From Anastrepha obliqua (Eukaryota; Arthropoda; Insecta; Diptera; Tephritidae), in the NCBI RefSeq assembly GCF_027943255.1, contig NC_072893.1:7874001-7938000 (forward strand): DNA of 64,000 nucleotides. The letters run 5' to 3'. A program made the translations under genes and the position numbers. Under the pieces are notes generated by a model. That model was not told where the DNA came from. It ran no database searches and saw only the letters and a program-made list of their open reading frames with translations. Shown piece by piece: positions 1 to 12,150 of this stretch. The stretch's first letter is position 1; each line of letters opens with the position of its first letter.

Positions 1-2220
1 TTTAAATATGGCGATATTAGAAATTATGAAAAAATGCAAAATTGAAAAAAATACAACGAAAGCAACCATTATTAACAAACAAAAAAATTAAAAGAATTAA
101 AAAAAATTAAAAAAAAATTAAAAAAAAAACGAAAAAAATAACAAACAAAAAATAAAAAAAACTAAAAAAAAATTAAAAGCAAAAAAATTTTTAAAACTAA
201 ATTACAAAACAAACGACCAAATTAAGGACGAACAAAAAACAATTAAAATTAATAATTAAGAAAATATTCGCAAATGCGAAATTGAAAAAAACAAATTACA
301 ACGAAAGAAACCATGTTAACAAAAAAAAAAAATTAAAAAAAAAAACAATTAAAAAAAGCCAAAATTAACAAAAACAAAAATTATTAAGGAAAAAAACAAA
401 AATTAACAAAAAAAAAAAACAGAAATTAACAAAAAAACAGAGATTTGCCAAATACAAAAAGAAAACTGAAAATGAACAAACAAAGATTTACAAAAACCAA
501 ACAAAAACGAGAAAAAAAATAATAAAAAAAACAAAAACTACAAAAAAAAAACAAAAAAAAGGACAAAAATTAGAAAAAATAAAAAAAAACGAAAATTAAC
601 AAAAAAAAAAGGAAATACGAAAAATGAGAAATAACTAAAAGAAAAATAAAAATGAACAAACAGAAAAATAAAATTAACAGAAAAATAACAAAAAAACCAA
701 AAGGGAAAACAAAAATTAACAAAAAAAAAGTTTGCAAAAAAAATTCTAAAAAAAAATGTATTAAAATATACAACCAAAATTAAAAAAAAAAATTTACGAA
801 AAACTAGAATCACGAAAAGAAAAAGGAAAACAATTACCAAAACAAACGAAACGAAAAACAAAAAGAAACCAAAAATTAAAAAAATGTATAAAAAATCTAA
901 ATAAAAAACAGAAATTTAATAAAAAAATAGTCAAACTTAACTCACAAAACAAAAAAAAAAAAAACAAAAAGTAAAACTCATAAAAAACAAAAAAATTTAA
1001 ACAAACACAAGGCCAAACAAAAATAACAAAAACAAAAAAATAGTTTAACGAAAAACAAACAAAAATTTGAAAAAATAAATATTAACAAAAAAACAAAAAT
1101 GAAAAATATTAAGACAAAAAAAGGAAAAATTGCCAAGCAAATTAGCAAAAAACAAAAATTTTCCAAAATAAAATGTCCACAAAAAAAAAATTAACAAAAA
1201 AACAATTTAACAAAAAACAAAACCAAAAATTTGGAAAAAATAAATATTAGCAAAAAAACCAAAATGAACAAAAAAAATGAGGACGAAAAAACAAAAAAGT
1301 AAAAGTTGACAAAAAAATTTGCAAAAATTAACAAAAAAAAAAACAAAAAAATTTGGGAAAATAAATGTTAACAAAAAACAGAAATACAAAACAAAAATTA
1401 AGACGAAAAAACCAAAAAAGTAAAAGTTGGCAAACAATTAGCAAAAAACAAATATTAACAAAAAAACAATCTTCACAAAAGACAGTAAACAAAATTTAAT
1501 AAAGCAAAAAAAAAATAAAGAAAAATTAACAAAAAAGTATTTGCAAAAAAACCAAAAACAAAAAGAAAATTTGATATACGAAAAAAAATTAAAAAAAAAA
1601 ACAAAGAGAAAAATAAAAGTTAACAACATAAAAGGAAATTTACTAAAAAACTTTGTTTTTGTTACATAAAAAACCAAAATATTAACAAAAACAAAATGAA
1701 ATGAACAAAAAAGGAAAACAAAGAAAATAAAAGTTGCCAAACAAATTAACAAAAAGCAAAAATTTACACAAAAAAAAAAATGTTCACAAAAAGAAAAGGT
1801 AAATAAAATTTAATAAAACAAAAAAAAACCAAATTAAGAAAAACTAACAAAAAAAAAATATTTGCACAAAAACTAAAAAACAAACAAAATTTAACAAACG
1901 AAAAAAAAATTAACAAGAAAAACTAAAAGAAAAATAAAAATTAACAACATAAAAGGAAATTTACTAAAAAACTTTGTTTCTGTGACATAAAAAACCAAAT
2001 AAATAAGAAAAAAAAACAAAAAAATCTAAATTTTGCAAAAAAAAAAAAACGAAAACCAAAAATTAAGGAAAAAAGTTAAAAAAAAAATTGCAATAAAATA
2101 AAAAAAAAATAATAATTTACAAAAAAAACAAAACCAAAATTAGCAAAAAAAAGTCTCAAAACAAAAAAAAAATCTCTTAAAACACAAATAATAATTAAAA
2201 ATAAAAATTGTAAAAGCAAA
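1..2220. repeat. A-rich degenerate tandem array
   Basis: The plus strand is almost entirely A with scattered C, and short T or G breaks, built on variants of AAAATTAACAAAAAA. Larger duplicated blocks are visible. A block around AAAAATTTG-GAAAAAATAAAT recurs near 1061, 1226 and 1345, and a block containing ACATAAAAGGAAATTTAC recurs near 1626 and 1942. Phenylalanine-rich open frames on the minus strand are a by-product of poly-T and are not genes. The array starts about 1.1 kb past the cyclase stop codon. Confidence 0.8.
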
Positions 2221-3060
2221 AATGAAATTCTTGAACTCTAGTGTAGTAGTAATTAGTGGAATATTTTAGAGTTTACGTAATCCAAATTGCATAGCGCGGA
2301 CTCGTAATTTTACTTTTAATATAGCGATACGCATATTTCGTAAAAACAAAATTTAAAAAAATTTAACAATAATAACAACCGTAATTATTTTAAAGAATAA
2401 TTAAAAATAATAAAAGAAATTATAAAAAAAGCAACCAAAATAAAAAAAGGGGGGAAAAAATTTACAAAATTAAAATCAACCAAAATCAACAAACAAATTT
2501 GGAAAAAAAATTTACAACAAAAAAATTAAGGAAAAACAATTGACCAAAAAATAATTAAACATAAAAATTGTAAAACCAACTTCTTGAACTCTAGCATAAT
2601 AGTAATTAGTATAATATTTTAGACTTTGTGTAATCCAAATTGCAGAATGCGTCCTAAAAATGTCTCTCGATTAAAGGCCACGGTAGAAATTTGAAAAAAA
2701 ATCATATTTTTGCTTCAACGATACTGTAATACGTTACAATGTCACAAGCGAAGGATTAAGCTGAGAAATATGTTTCAAAACTACTATTTTGAATTTTGGC
2801 GCAGGCTTCGTACCGAAAACTTTTAAAAGCGCTTTTCTTCTCGAAACTGTATCTTTCGAGCTCACAACATCATGAGCGACTGACTTGAAATTTTAACTGT
2901 GCATCAAAAATTACGCTCTGCATGGAAGTAAGGTTGTGGGTTTTGCGATAAATTACATACAAAAAGTTACAAAAAAAAATAATTTACAAAAAATTACAAT
3001 AAAATAAAAAAAATTGCAATAAAATAAAAAAAAAATAATTTACAAAAAAAAAAATGCATA
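2221..3060. repeat. Duplicated unit and continuation of A-rich array
   Basis: A unit beginning TTCTTGAACTCTAG and running to CGTAATCCAAATTGCA occurs near 2230 and again in diverged form near 2580. This is a direct duplication about 350 bases apart, separated by more A-rich sequence. The stretch 2650-2945 is more ordinary AT-rich DNA, and A-rich runs return at 2955-3060. No gene is seen. Confidence 0.6.
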
Positions 3061-4320
3061 GCTTTTTTTAGAAACAAGGATCTGCTAATTTTTTTTCAAT
3101 TTTTCACTGCTTTCGCTTAATCTTCAAAAAAAAAAAAAACAAATCAGGCATCGAAGAAAAGCTGCACAGTGTTATTTTTCTTCTACATGGGTTTAAAGTA
3201 AACAATGAATAAAATTCACAATATTTAGAATAAAGTTTCCTTTGTCAGAATTTTGATTTATTTCATTTTCTAATTTTTTCCGCTACTACAGTGGCCCCGC
3301 TCTTTAATCATTTTTCTGCAAAGTCCCTCTCATAAGCGAATATAGGTACATATTTTGGAAACTAAAGCGTTTGATCTCATTTCAAATTATAGTCTTTAAG
3401 GCTCTCGTGGATTAAAATTCCTGATATTTTCAATAATTTTAAATTTCGACAATATTAAATTTTTATTTTTTTTAGTATTTTAATTTTTTATATTTTGTAA
3501 TTTTCCATATTTTTTGTTAGATTTGTATTAAATGTTACGCTAAGACATCGAAAGCCACATTGATAGGAGTACATTTGACGAGAGCGCACTAAAGGTATAC
3601 ACATATGGACTTGTATATTATATGCATGTAGTTGTATGCTGACATTTTTAGTATGTCTGTATGTAAGCAATGTCCTGTTAACAATTTCCCGCTTTGTTTC
3701 ATTTGCTTGCACTGTGCGCCTGATTGCGTAGGGCCTTAAAAAACGTCAATACCAATAAGGCCAATCGTCTCCAAGCGCACTCAACCAGCTACCGAAATTT
3801 TCGTATATGTATGAGTATAATACATACACATGTACATACCGCAACAAAAACAATATTTGCCTTTTACATGTTCAGCTTAGCTTAGTTGGTCTGTTTGCAC
3901 ACCATTTAACCCACCACGGTTTGCTAGGCTATACCCACCTTTCCCCACAATATCACAATTTAGTTGCCTATTCAAACTGCAGATACAATGACTTCAAAAT
4001 ATCTAAATTTACTCTAACCATAAATGCAATTTTGAAACCTTTCAAGGCTGTAGACCAGCAGATCCACGCACTATTCATACAATCCTCGCAGTCGCTCGCA
4101 AATCTCGTATCCTTTTACTTTTTATGTTTGCTTTCCCACTCCTCCTTTGGCAGGCTTCCTTCGGGCACTTCCAGTTGCTGCAACCTATAATTCTAAGCCT
4201 CTACACGTTGCCCCTGACTATTGGACGTTGCCAAATAATCATTCGACATCACAGCACTTGATTTCCATCCACAAAAAACTGTTATTTTCCCATTCACAGC
4301 TCACTGCGTGCGGTGTGGTT
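3061..4320 (-). other. Downstream flank and probable 3' UTR of the cyclase
   Basis: This is non-coding sequence after the cyclase stop codon. Minus-strand AATAAA hexamers (TTTATT on plus) occur at 3462-3467 and 3257-3262 and are candidate poly(A) signals. A further AATAAA overlaps the last coding codons themselves at about 4331-4336. Which one is used cannot be told from sequence. Short open frames here have no recognisable domain. Confidence 0.35.
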
Positions 4321-7300
4321 TTAGGTGTCCTCTTTATTCGTCGACAGTTCATTCGCTTCGCGCCCAGTCACTTCGCCGTTTGCCGCTTTCAGCATTTTGT
4401 TCGGTTCCGCTAATATCTCTTCTTCACTGTCTAATTTGTCCACTACTTTCTCTTCTTCTGTCTTCTGTTCAGCCTCTCCTTTGCGCATTGTGTATAGGTA
4501 CACCTCCATGTGGTCCTTGCCTTTCACGTAAACGCTGCCACGCCGTTCAAACTCGTACTTATCCTCGAGGAAGGGCAGACAGTCCTTGCCTACCTGTATG
4601 CGATTTGGCATACCTGTGGAGTCCATGCGCGATGCCACATTTACCGCATCGCCCCAGATGTCGTAATGCAGTTTGCTAGTGCCGATCACGCCGGCAGTCA
4701 CGTCGCCGATATTCAGCCCAATGCGCAGTATCAAGTTGAACTCAAGCAAGTCCTTGTTGAAAGCGTCCACCACCTCTTGCATGGCTATCGCGAATTCCAT
4801 TAAAGCGTGTATGTGCTCGTTCTTGTCGCCACGATGTGAGGGGTCTAGACCGCTGGCTGCCATGAAAGTTGAACCGATTGTTTTGATCTTCTCTACACAG
4901 CGGAATTCGGGTTGGGAGAGCAGCTCATCGAAATCGCCTATTAGTTCGTTCAAAACGCGCAAGTATTCCTTGCCACCGAGATAACTTTCGTCGTACATTT
5001 CGTTGAAGTTAACTATGGAAGCGAAGATGATCGCCACATCGTGATGATTTTCAGAGTATTTGGCGGTATTCTTCAGATGCTCGGCCACATGTTTTGGTAT
5101 TATGTTGTGCAGCAACATATCTGCTTGATTTTTCATGTTCTGCACGCGTATTTTATCCTGATTGGCCACAGCATTGCCGTAGAAGGTTAGGCGGTAGCCG
5201 ATCTCGAACTCGCGGTTTAAAAACCAAACCAACACTAGTATAAGCAGTAGATCTAGATAAATCTCCACATGATAGTCTTGAAACCACTTGATCTCCTCGA
5301 TGAGATAATTTCCACCCTCGGCGCCAGGGTAAAGTAAACGCGTGGCATTTGCGTGTTGTGCCACTGCCGCTGCTTCGGCTGCATCTGTTCGATTCGAATA
5401 GACTGTTAACTGACTTACGGCAATGCCTACGAAACACATGGCCGCCATTAGTGCCAAAGTATTGCGCACCCAACAGTTGAGCTGCGTGAAGTTGCAAAAA
5501 TGCACAATGCAGACGAAGATTAGGAAGCCGTAGTGATACTCGAAAGCTTCGAGCAAGTTGAGATCGAGCAGCAGGAAGTTCGCAATGATCAATATTACCG
5601 GCATTGCCATGAGTATAGCTAGGCAAATATGCCAGGGATACCAGCTGGATATGGCTTCGAATATGCGGTCCGCGCACGATTCCGTATCGTTGACCTTCGT
5701 GCGCGCCTGTGTATTGTGGCGCCGGCACATTTGCCGCGTGAAAAGGAATAATGCGAAAATTTGTATGGCTGTAAAGACTGTGAAGAGTGAGACCCACAGG
5801 CGAAAGCTGGGTGTAACGGTGTTTGGAGTCATAAGGAAGAGTGATATAGAAATGCACAAGTATACTGCGATGCCGACGAAAATGTCGATGTATGTATTGT
5901 AGCGTGGCGTTGCCAATGTAGGAGGTCCTTCAGTCTCATTCTCGTTGCCAAAGCGATGAGCTTTGGAGCGAAAGTCGCGCTCCATTTGCCTGGATTTAAA
6001 GTACAAACTGAAGCGCTTGAGCGGCGGCTTGACCAGGTAGCTCCGTTGCGATTTAGCGTTGTCACGAACACAGCGTATCAACTGAAGGTCGGACTGTTTG
6101 CGCAATTGTTGCAGACAGGCCGCCAGCGGATCAGTTACTTGCGGTGTGGGCTGCGGTATCGGTGGGAGTGCCACGTGGGGCAACATTGTGGCATCACCTA
6201 TGTTCGAAATGCTAGACGTCGAACTGGTGAAGTAGCCGGAAACACGATGTTGACTTATGGCGGTTTGATTGAGCGCGTAGATTTGATGTTGTATTGAAGA
6301 GCGGCGCGAATTGCTCTTAATGCCTGAATCTTTGCGCGAGGTAGCCGACGGACAAATACTAAGACCATCTGGCCAAATACTTGAATTGCGTGAGTGCGCA
6401 GCCTGATGATTGCCGGTCACTGTGAGTGTGGAAGATAAGGGTACTTCGCTATGGATTAGTGGCTGCGCAGCGGGCGCGTCTTTACTTTTATTGGCCGTGG
6501 CAGAAGTTAGAGTGGAAGCGCGTGGACGTGGCAACGGCGAAGTCTCTGATTTTCCACTGCGTCCGCATTGCGAACGGTAGCTACCGGAGCGGCCGAAGGG
6601 TGAGATATCGCTGCGCGACTGACTGATGTACGAACGAATGTCGATGATGTCGTCAAACATCGAGTACTGACCTGGTGAGCAGCAACTACCATCAGGCGAT
6701 CGTACGTAATTGTGTGAGATACCCGTAGAGGTGGCGGCATGGTGCAGCATTGGTTTTTGCGGGATTTCGAGTGTGTGTGACACTAATGGTAGCTTGGATG
6801 ACTCAATCACCACAGGTAGCTGGTGATAGCCATTCGGTTCAATGAAAGCAACAGTCTCATCCGTGCCGGCCGCCACAGATTTAGAGCTCGGCACACTACT
6901 GCCAATATCAGCATTTGACGATTTGTCTGTATGCTTAACAATATCCTCGATTTTTTTGAAAAAGCGTGGCACTTTGCAAACTTTCAATTTGATTTTCGTG
7001 CGTCCATTTTCTTCCGCTGAATGAGCCTTTTCTACACTGCCATTTGTGCCATTAACTCCATTACAGCGGCCATCATCCGCTTTGTCCGGGTCATCTGTGG
7101 AGTCCAGGCTGCCGGGCAGACTCTTTGTCGTTATAATGATCTTTGGTCTTTCGCGCACCACCACCACTGGTGGCACGCTCATTGGATCGGCATGAATTAT
7201 GCCTCGTTCGATATCGCGCTCGCGGCTCTGTGACTTCTTGCGCAGCTTCATGCTGAGCGAGGTGAGACGCGGACGCATCGAAAGTATGGGCGAGGGGTTG

Positions 7301-7514
7301 AGTGAAGAAGATAATTGCCCGACAGGCGAAGCAGGCGGCACATTCGGATGAATGACCGAAATATTTGTCGTGCTCAGCGAAAGTGGCGTAGATTGGCCAG
7401 GTATGCCCGGCAGCTGCAGGTGGCTACCCTCATAGTTGGTTGGTATGCTAGGACTGAGACTGTTGGCGCGCGATACATCTTTCCGTCGTCCAACGACAAA
7501 ATAAGTGCGATGAC
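4321..7514 (-). CDS. Adenylyl cyclase, AC9/Ac13E type, last exon (end of C1a, C1b, TM2, C2a)
   Basis: This exon completes the cyclase, which makes cAMP from ATP at the plasma membrane. It begins with two bases of a split Gly codon and reads HRTYFVVGRRK, the end of the C1a fold. A long Ser-rich C1b linker follows (about residues 540-1040 of the 1573 visible codons). The second six-helix membrane block covers about 1048-1275 and has N-glycosylation sequons near 1217 and 1232 in an outer loop. C2a starts near 1336. It shows FASIVNFNEMYDE, NIGDVTAGVIG, DIWGDAVNVASRM (the Asn 1468 and Arg 1472 transition-state pair) and the Lys in VKGK, so the ATP-site residues supplied by C2 are present. The stop TAA is at 4321-4323. 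The exon is uninterrupted for 3194 bases. Low-complexity content in C1b is consistent with a regulatory linker (inference). Confidence 0.92.
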
Positions 7515-7572
7515 CTGTAGTAAAGAATGTATGAGTTGGACTGAAATATTCAAGCGGTTGAGTAGAAATTAC
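7515..7572 (-). other. Short intron (58 bp) in C1a
   Basis: The minus-strand donor is GTAATTTC and the acceptor is TTTACTACAG. Splicing joins G to GT and restores a Gly codon, giving EEVFG-HRTY. The intron can be read through without a stop in another frame, so a naive gene call would start a false protein here. Confidence 0.88.
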
Positions 7573-7673
7573 CAAAAACTTCTTCGCCCTCCTCGAGTAG
7601 ATAAGCGTCGCCCAGAAATTTGGATGTTTCCTCGGAGATGTGCACCTGCTCAGGTTTACCAGTGGACTCCATT
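7573..7673 (-). CDS. Adenylyl cyclase, small C1a exon
   Basis: This 101-base exon is flanked by TTCTTTACAG upstream and GTAATTTC downstream. It encodes MESTGKPEQVHISEETSKFL and then GDAYLLEEGEEVF. This matches the C1a segment after the SNDV-LANKMES motif in class III cyclases, where the chain carries the beta strand around VHIS. It starts with the third base of a split Lys codon and ends with the first base of a split Gly codon. Phases agree with both neighbours. Confidence 0.92.
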
Positions 7674-7734
7674 CTGTAAAGAAAATAATGCGTTAAAGTT
7701 TTCTAAACGCGGTTCTTGATTTGCATCTGCTTAC
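7674..7734 (-). other. Short intron (61 bp) in C1a
   Basis: The donor is GTAAGC after GCAAATAA and the acceptor is TTCTTTACAG. The join makes AAA (Lys) in LANK-MES. Reading through the donor gives an immediate in-frame TAA, so the intron must be removed. Confidence 0.9.
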
Positions 7735-8883
7735 TTATTTGCCAAGGATACGTCGTTGCTCCAGACGTCAAACTTTACACGCCTAGTGCCTACGATGCCG
7801 CACAATACGGTACCGGTATGCACGCCGACACGCATTTTAACCCCCTCATGACGCTGTGCATCAAAGCAACGCATCGCATCGATCATACCCAGACCCATTT
7901 CGACGCAGCAGATTGCATGATCCGCACGGGGTTCCGGACAGCCAGACACGCAATAATAGCAATCACCCAACGTGGAGATTTTCTCGCAGCCACTCAGCGT
8001 ACAGAGATCATCGAAACGCTCGAACAGGTCGTTGAGTATCTCTACCAGTTGCTCGGCCGTTTTCGTAGAGGACATTTTGGTAAAACCCACAATATCAGCA
8101 AACAAAATGCTCACGTTGTCCATGCTGTGCATATGGAAGGGACGAAATAAAGATTTCAGGTCATTGGAAGTGCGCGGTCTCACATAGTGGGAATCTGGAT
8201 CGATTACGCCATCTTTGGTATCAATACCGCCTGCTCCGCTCTCATTCAACAACATGTCGGCGACTTTTGGTGGCATCACTGAATGTATCATTTTTTCCTT
8301 AAGTTGTTTCTCCATCTCCAGCTGACGACGAACAAGCAGATTCTGTCCCACCTTCATAAACATGCCGCGCATGCGTACCATATTCATGACCAACACATGA
8401 ACGCCCACTAAATGAACGCAAATGTGCAGTAAAATGCGCAACAGCATAATCTTATTATTACTCTCATTCGCGGTGCCATGAGTGGCACTGTCGCCCATCA
8501 CTATGTGTGAGGCGACCTCAAAGAGAGCGGAGTAGGCGACGGCTATGAAGGCACTCATCCATAGCGGCATTGGGAGGGCCGTATATATGAGTAGCACGAT
8601 CGATAGACAAATAGAGAAGTGGCCGAGCGGACTGAAAGCGCGGCCGGTACAGATGAGAAAGGCCAAGGAGGAGGCGCACAACACAACAGCCGTGAGCGCG
8701 GACGTAAATGTACGATAGGCACGATACATGTCCCAGTGCGTGAAACACATGGCGGTGATTGTGATGAGTGAAAGCATTGAGAAGGAGCTGGAAATTGGAC
8801 GCCAATAATTCTCCGAGCCGCCATCGATCAGGAAGTACAGGAACCAGGAGAGGGAGCAGAGTAAAATGTAGTAGAGCGCAAAT
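7735..8883 (-). CDS. Adenylyl cyclase, AC9/Ac13E type, TM1 and C1a exon
   Basis: This 1149-base exon carries six membrane helices at about residues 95-112, 126-143, 149-171, 180-198, 202-221 and 239-262. They are followed by a helical linker and the C1a catalytic fold. The two metal-binding aspartates are in [10 protein letters not shown] (about 356) and [11 protein letters not shown] (about 400). CPEPRADHA and [14 protein letters not shown] follow. The wording [11 protein letters not shown] and [20 protein letters not shown] is typical of AC9. The acceptor is a pyrimidine tract ending TTTTTTACAG. The first base completes an Arg codon begun by the exon 27 kb upstream. Confidence 0.93.
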
Positions 8884-9601
8884 CTGTAAAAAAGTGAAAG
8901 TGAACATTTTAAGGTTAGATTAGGTGCAAGAAATTTTACATGATTCAAGAAGTTGAAAGCAGCAGTGGTAAAGTATAGTCAAGAAAAACAAAAAGAAAAA
9001 ATCGTAATAAGAAAACGGTCGGTTGCCTGAGAATATTTATAACTAAATTCAGGCTTCACACTTAGAATACAAAACACACACACATTGCATCAGTAGCGCC
9101 AGTAAGAAGAAGCGGTAATAGCGCAGACACACCAAATGTAGCGAAGAATGGCAGACAAATGTGAAACACAGATGGCGCTACAAGCAGTAAGAAGGCGTTG
9201 TTCCTAAGCAACCACAGGTGGGCATTTCCACCACTTAGGACTGGTAGGGGCAGGCTAATCGCCTACCCTGTCAGAAATCAAAATAGATTAACGAAATCAA
9301 CGCAAGACTGGGTCTTGTCAACGCCCTATGCTCCCGAGAGGAGTGAACGAGGAAAAAAAAATACTTAGATATCTTTTATTTTGTTTTGCCGGGAATGACG
9401 CCCGTGAGCAGGAAGCCCTCATAAGTGCTGCTATATCGGCATTGCAGATTGCACGACTTGTAGCCTCACAGCTACACCTACGTACTAAACATCTCTCCAC
9501 AATCTACCACTCTTCCCGCGAAACTGCCAAAAAGGTATTATCTCAAGGGGCTGGTTAGCTCATTGGTCGCCAGTTATTACGTCTACGAAGCGCAGCGCGC
9601 C
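8884..9601. other. Intron sequence, possible retroelement tail
   Basis: The part at 8950-9100 is plain AT-rich intron. From about 9100 to 9360 there is a more GC-balanced stretch including GCCCTATGCTCCCGAGAGG followed by a poly-A run. This resembles the 3' end of a non-LTR element, but no coding domain is left. No host gene is seen. Confidence 0.3.
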
Positions 9602-10362
9602 TTAAGGGGGGAGCCTGATTTAGAGGCTTCAAAAAATCTATTTATTTTTTCTTTGCACAAATGTCTTCCCAAACTATCCAAGAATGTGTCCTCAAAATTT
9701 CAGAAGCAAATTCAAAATATTTTCGCAGTTACAGAAGAAATTGTGAGCAAGCATCGAGCAGGTATACGAGCGGATTTTTTATATACAAAAACTTTCACGC
9801 GCGATTTCTCTGTTTTTTGTTTTTACGATTTTTCCTAATTGGCGAGAAAGATAGGGAAAAAAGTCCTGTCGAAACGAGATAACATTGATTGTATTCGGAA
9901 TTAAATTCTCTTCTATTTGAACCTAAAAAACCTTAAGAAAGTTATGCGTAACCCACTTTTTAAACAATCTAAAGTGAACTTGTTTTTCCAAAAAAGTTAA
10001 TTTTTTTTTTAATTAGCGAAAAATTGTTGAATTTCTTACTTTTTGTTTAATTTTCTTGGTTTAACTAGAAGCTATACTATACTAAAATAAAAAATTGTTT
10101 GGGTTTTTGGTTTCAAATGAAAATTGCGACTTGCACCTTTCCCGCCGCACGACACATGCACACTCGAGGCGCCTCGGCAAAATGCTTGTACCAGGCATAA
10201 TATGACATATATATTACTTTAATGAAAAAATTTGAGAAGACTGTTGAAATATATAGCAATAACATCTGAAAGTTTCGTTTCAATCGAATATTTCTTTTCT
10301 TCCCAAAAAAATCCACGAAAAAATCGATTTTTTGAAGCCTCTAAAGCAGGCTCCGCCCTTAA
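9602..10362. mobile_element. TTAA-flanked non-autonomous element with long inverted ends
   Basis: The left end reads TTAAGGGGGGAGCCTG and then ATTTAGAGGCTTCAAAAA. The right end, read inward on the minus strand, is TTAAGGGCGGAGCCTG followed by CTTTAGAGGCTTCAAAAA. That gives about 37 bases of terminal inverted repeat with two mismatches, closed by TTAA at both sides. The right end continues into AAAAATCGATTTTTT. The inside is AT-rich with no coding capacity. TTAA target sites are typical of piggyBac-type transposition, but the ends do not match a family I can name. It lies next to a LINE relic whose coding frame runs up to its right edge. Confidence 0.75.
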
Positions 10363-12150
10363 ATCATTATGAATATGTTTTGCATGCGCGTAGATTTGCT
10401 TCCAGTTATTACCCGATTTTTGCATAAAATCTATAATATTTTCTTCGTTAAATAAGATACCGATTTTGGAAGCATAGCGTGGGCATTGGAACATGACGTG
10501 ATTAGCGTCTTCTTCGCTTTCCGTGCAGATTGGCAGTTTGGGGAACTGTCATAGCCTAAATCTAGGGAGGTATTTTCAAAAAAGAAACTGCCCTGAAAGG
10601 AATTGGGTTAGGGGGAAGTTTATTTCTCCATGGCTCCTTTCGAAGCACGTCGTAAGAGTGGACATTAGCCCATGCCTCCATCTATCTTTCGGTGATCTGT
10701 TCCCCGGTCTTGTGTGCGGTGGAACGACACCTTTCTTCTTCTGCAATATTTTTACGCCTATCTCTACCGTCGTGTTCGGATAGCCTTATATAAACTCTCT
10801 GCCTTTATTTCGCCAAAATGTCTACGGGGTCTATACCTGCAATAACGAAGGAAGCGTCGTTCGAAATCGTATGGAAGCCACAGATGGTCTGCAAAGCGCT
10901 TAGCCGATTGAGGGCTATCAGTTTTTTCGTGTAGCTATTTATGTTCAGTGCATCAGCCCAAATCGGTGTGGCATACAAAAGAACCGAGCTGACTACCCGG
11001 CTATACAGTATCCTCATGCTGTGACTAGGGATGTTGTTGGGCTTTATTCGCAACAGCAGGACTGTACACTTGATGTGTTTGGTGCGTTTCGAAACTTATA
11101 CGACTGCCAATCATCATTCCTAGGTATTTAATAGCTGGTTTTGGGCTAATAGTTACAGTCCAGTTGACCTGCTCTAGTCGGGCCAAGGTTTAAATATCTG
11201 GGCTCTCACTTTTTCGCTACACCAGCGGATATTGCGGACTTAAATATCACAGATACGGTGAAATTCATTAGCAGCTTGAAGCGGTTAACAGAAACGTAAA
11301 TCGCCACTCGTTGGTCGTCATCCTCAAATCCTCTAATCCAAGTCCTAGATTCTGTCTGGTTCTTCCGCCTTTCCTGTTCACCTCCTCTCCCCCTGTATGG
11401 TATCACAACAAACAAATTATAACTTTTTTCCAAGTGGAACTCTCGCAAGGGCAGCCATTTAACCTAACCTTACCTACAGTCCGAGCATTTACATTCATAG
11501 TTTCTACTATCTTTCTGCTGCTTATTAAGACTACATCGGCCTTATGCTCAGCTAATTCCTGCTTCATAGACCACAACCAAGCCTTCATCCTGTTTACTGA
11601 TTCGCTGGCGATGCACTAAATTTTGTGGATATGTTTTGCCACCATTACCTCCGCGATGTCATCCGCGAATCCAGTGGCTTTAGTTATAGGGGACATATTC
11701 AGTCTTAGAACCCCGTCGTACATTAAGTTCCATTGCAGTGGGCCCAATACTCATTCTTGAGGAACTCCTACTGACACGATATACTCCTCAATGGCTTTAT
11801 TGCTTCTAATCTCAGTTTACGGCCTTGAAATAGCTCCCAATTATTCTGATAATATAACTAGGCGACCCTATTTTTGCGAGGGGTTCTAGTAAACGCTGCC
11901 AGCGAGCTGTATTAAAAGCATTTCTAACGTCCAGAGTTACCACAGCGCAGTATTTTTTTCCCCGCCGCACCATCCCTTGCCTTCAATGGCTTCTGTTGTT
12001 AAATCTACCACGCATTTGATAGCATCCACTGTTGAGCGGGGTTTACTGAAGCCAAACTTGTTTAGGAATGAACGCGAATAGTAAATACGAATTTCTTCTG
12101 TTGAAATCATTGGTTGCATATACGTGGATGCACAATCGGCGGCAACCGAC
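10363..12150 (-). mobile_element. Non-LTR retrotransposon relic, reverse transcriptase C-terminal half
   Basis: Read on minus, conserved pieces come in order: FGFSKPRSTVDAIK near 12050, GVPQE with LGPL near 11750, and the catalytic TGFADDIAVV near 11670. Then come SSVLLYATPIWADALN near 10980 and a cysteine-histidine tail C-TESEEDANHVMFQCP near 10500. Several frameshifts and stops separate them. The layout fits an R1/LOA or Jockey-like pol (family level is inference). The TTAA element at 9602-10362 abuts its distal end. Confidence 0.75.

Noticed and set aside
538..1752. Minus-strand open frames of 60-107 codons rich in Phe
   Set aside because: They come from poly-T in the A-rich array. Low complexity, no domain, many overlapping frames.
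3807..4190. 127-codon plus-strand frame beyond the cyclase stop
   Set aside because: Unremarkable composition, no motif, opposite strand to the gene's probable 3' UTR.
4308..6740. Plus- and minus-strand open frames across the large cyclase exon, up to 234 codons
   Set aside because: Shadows of the well-supported cyclase reading frame.
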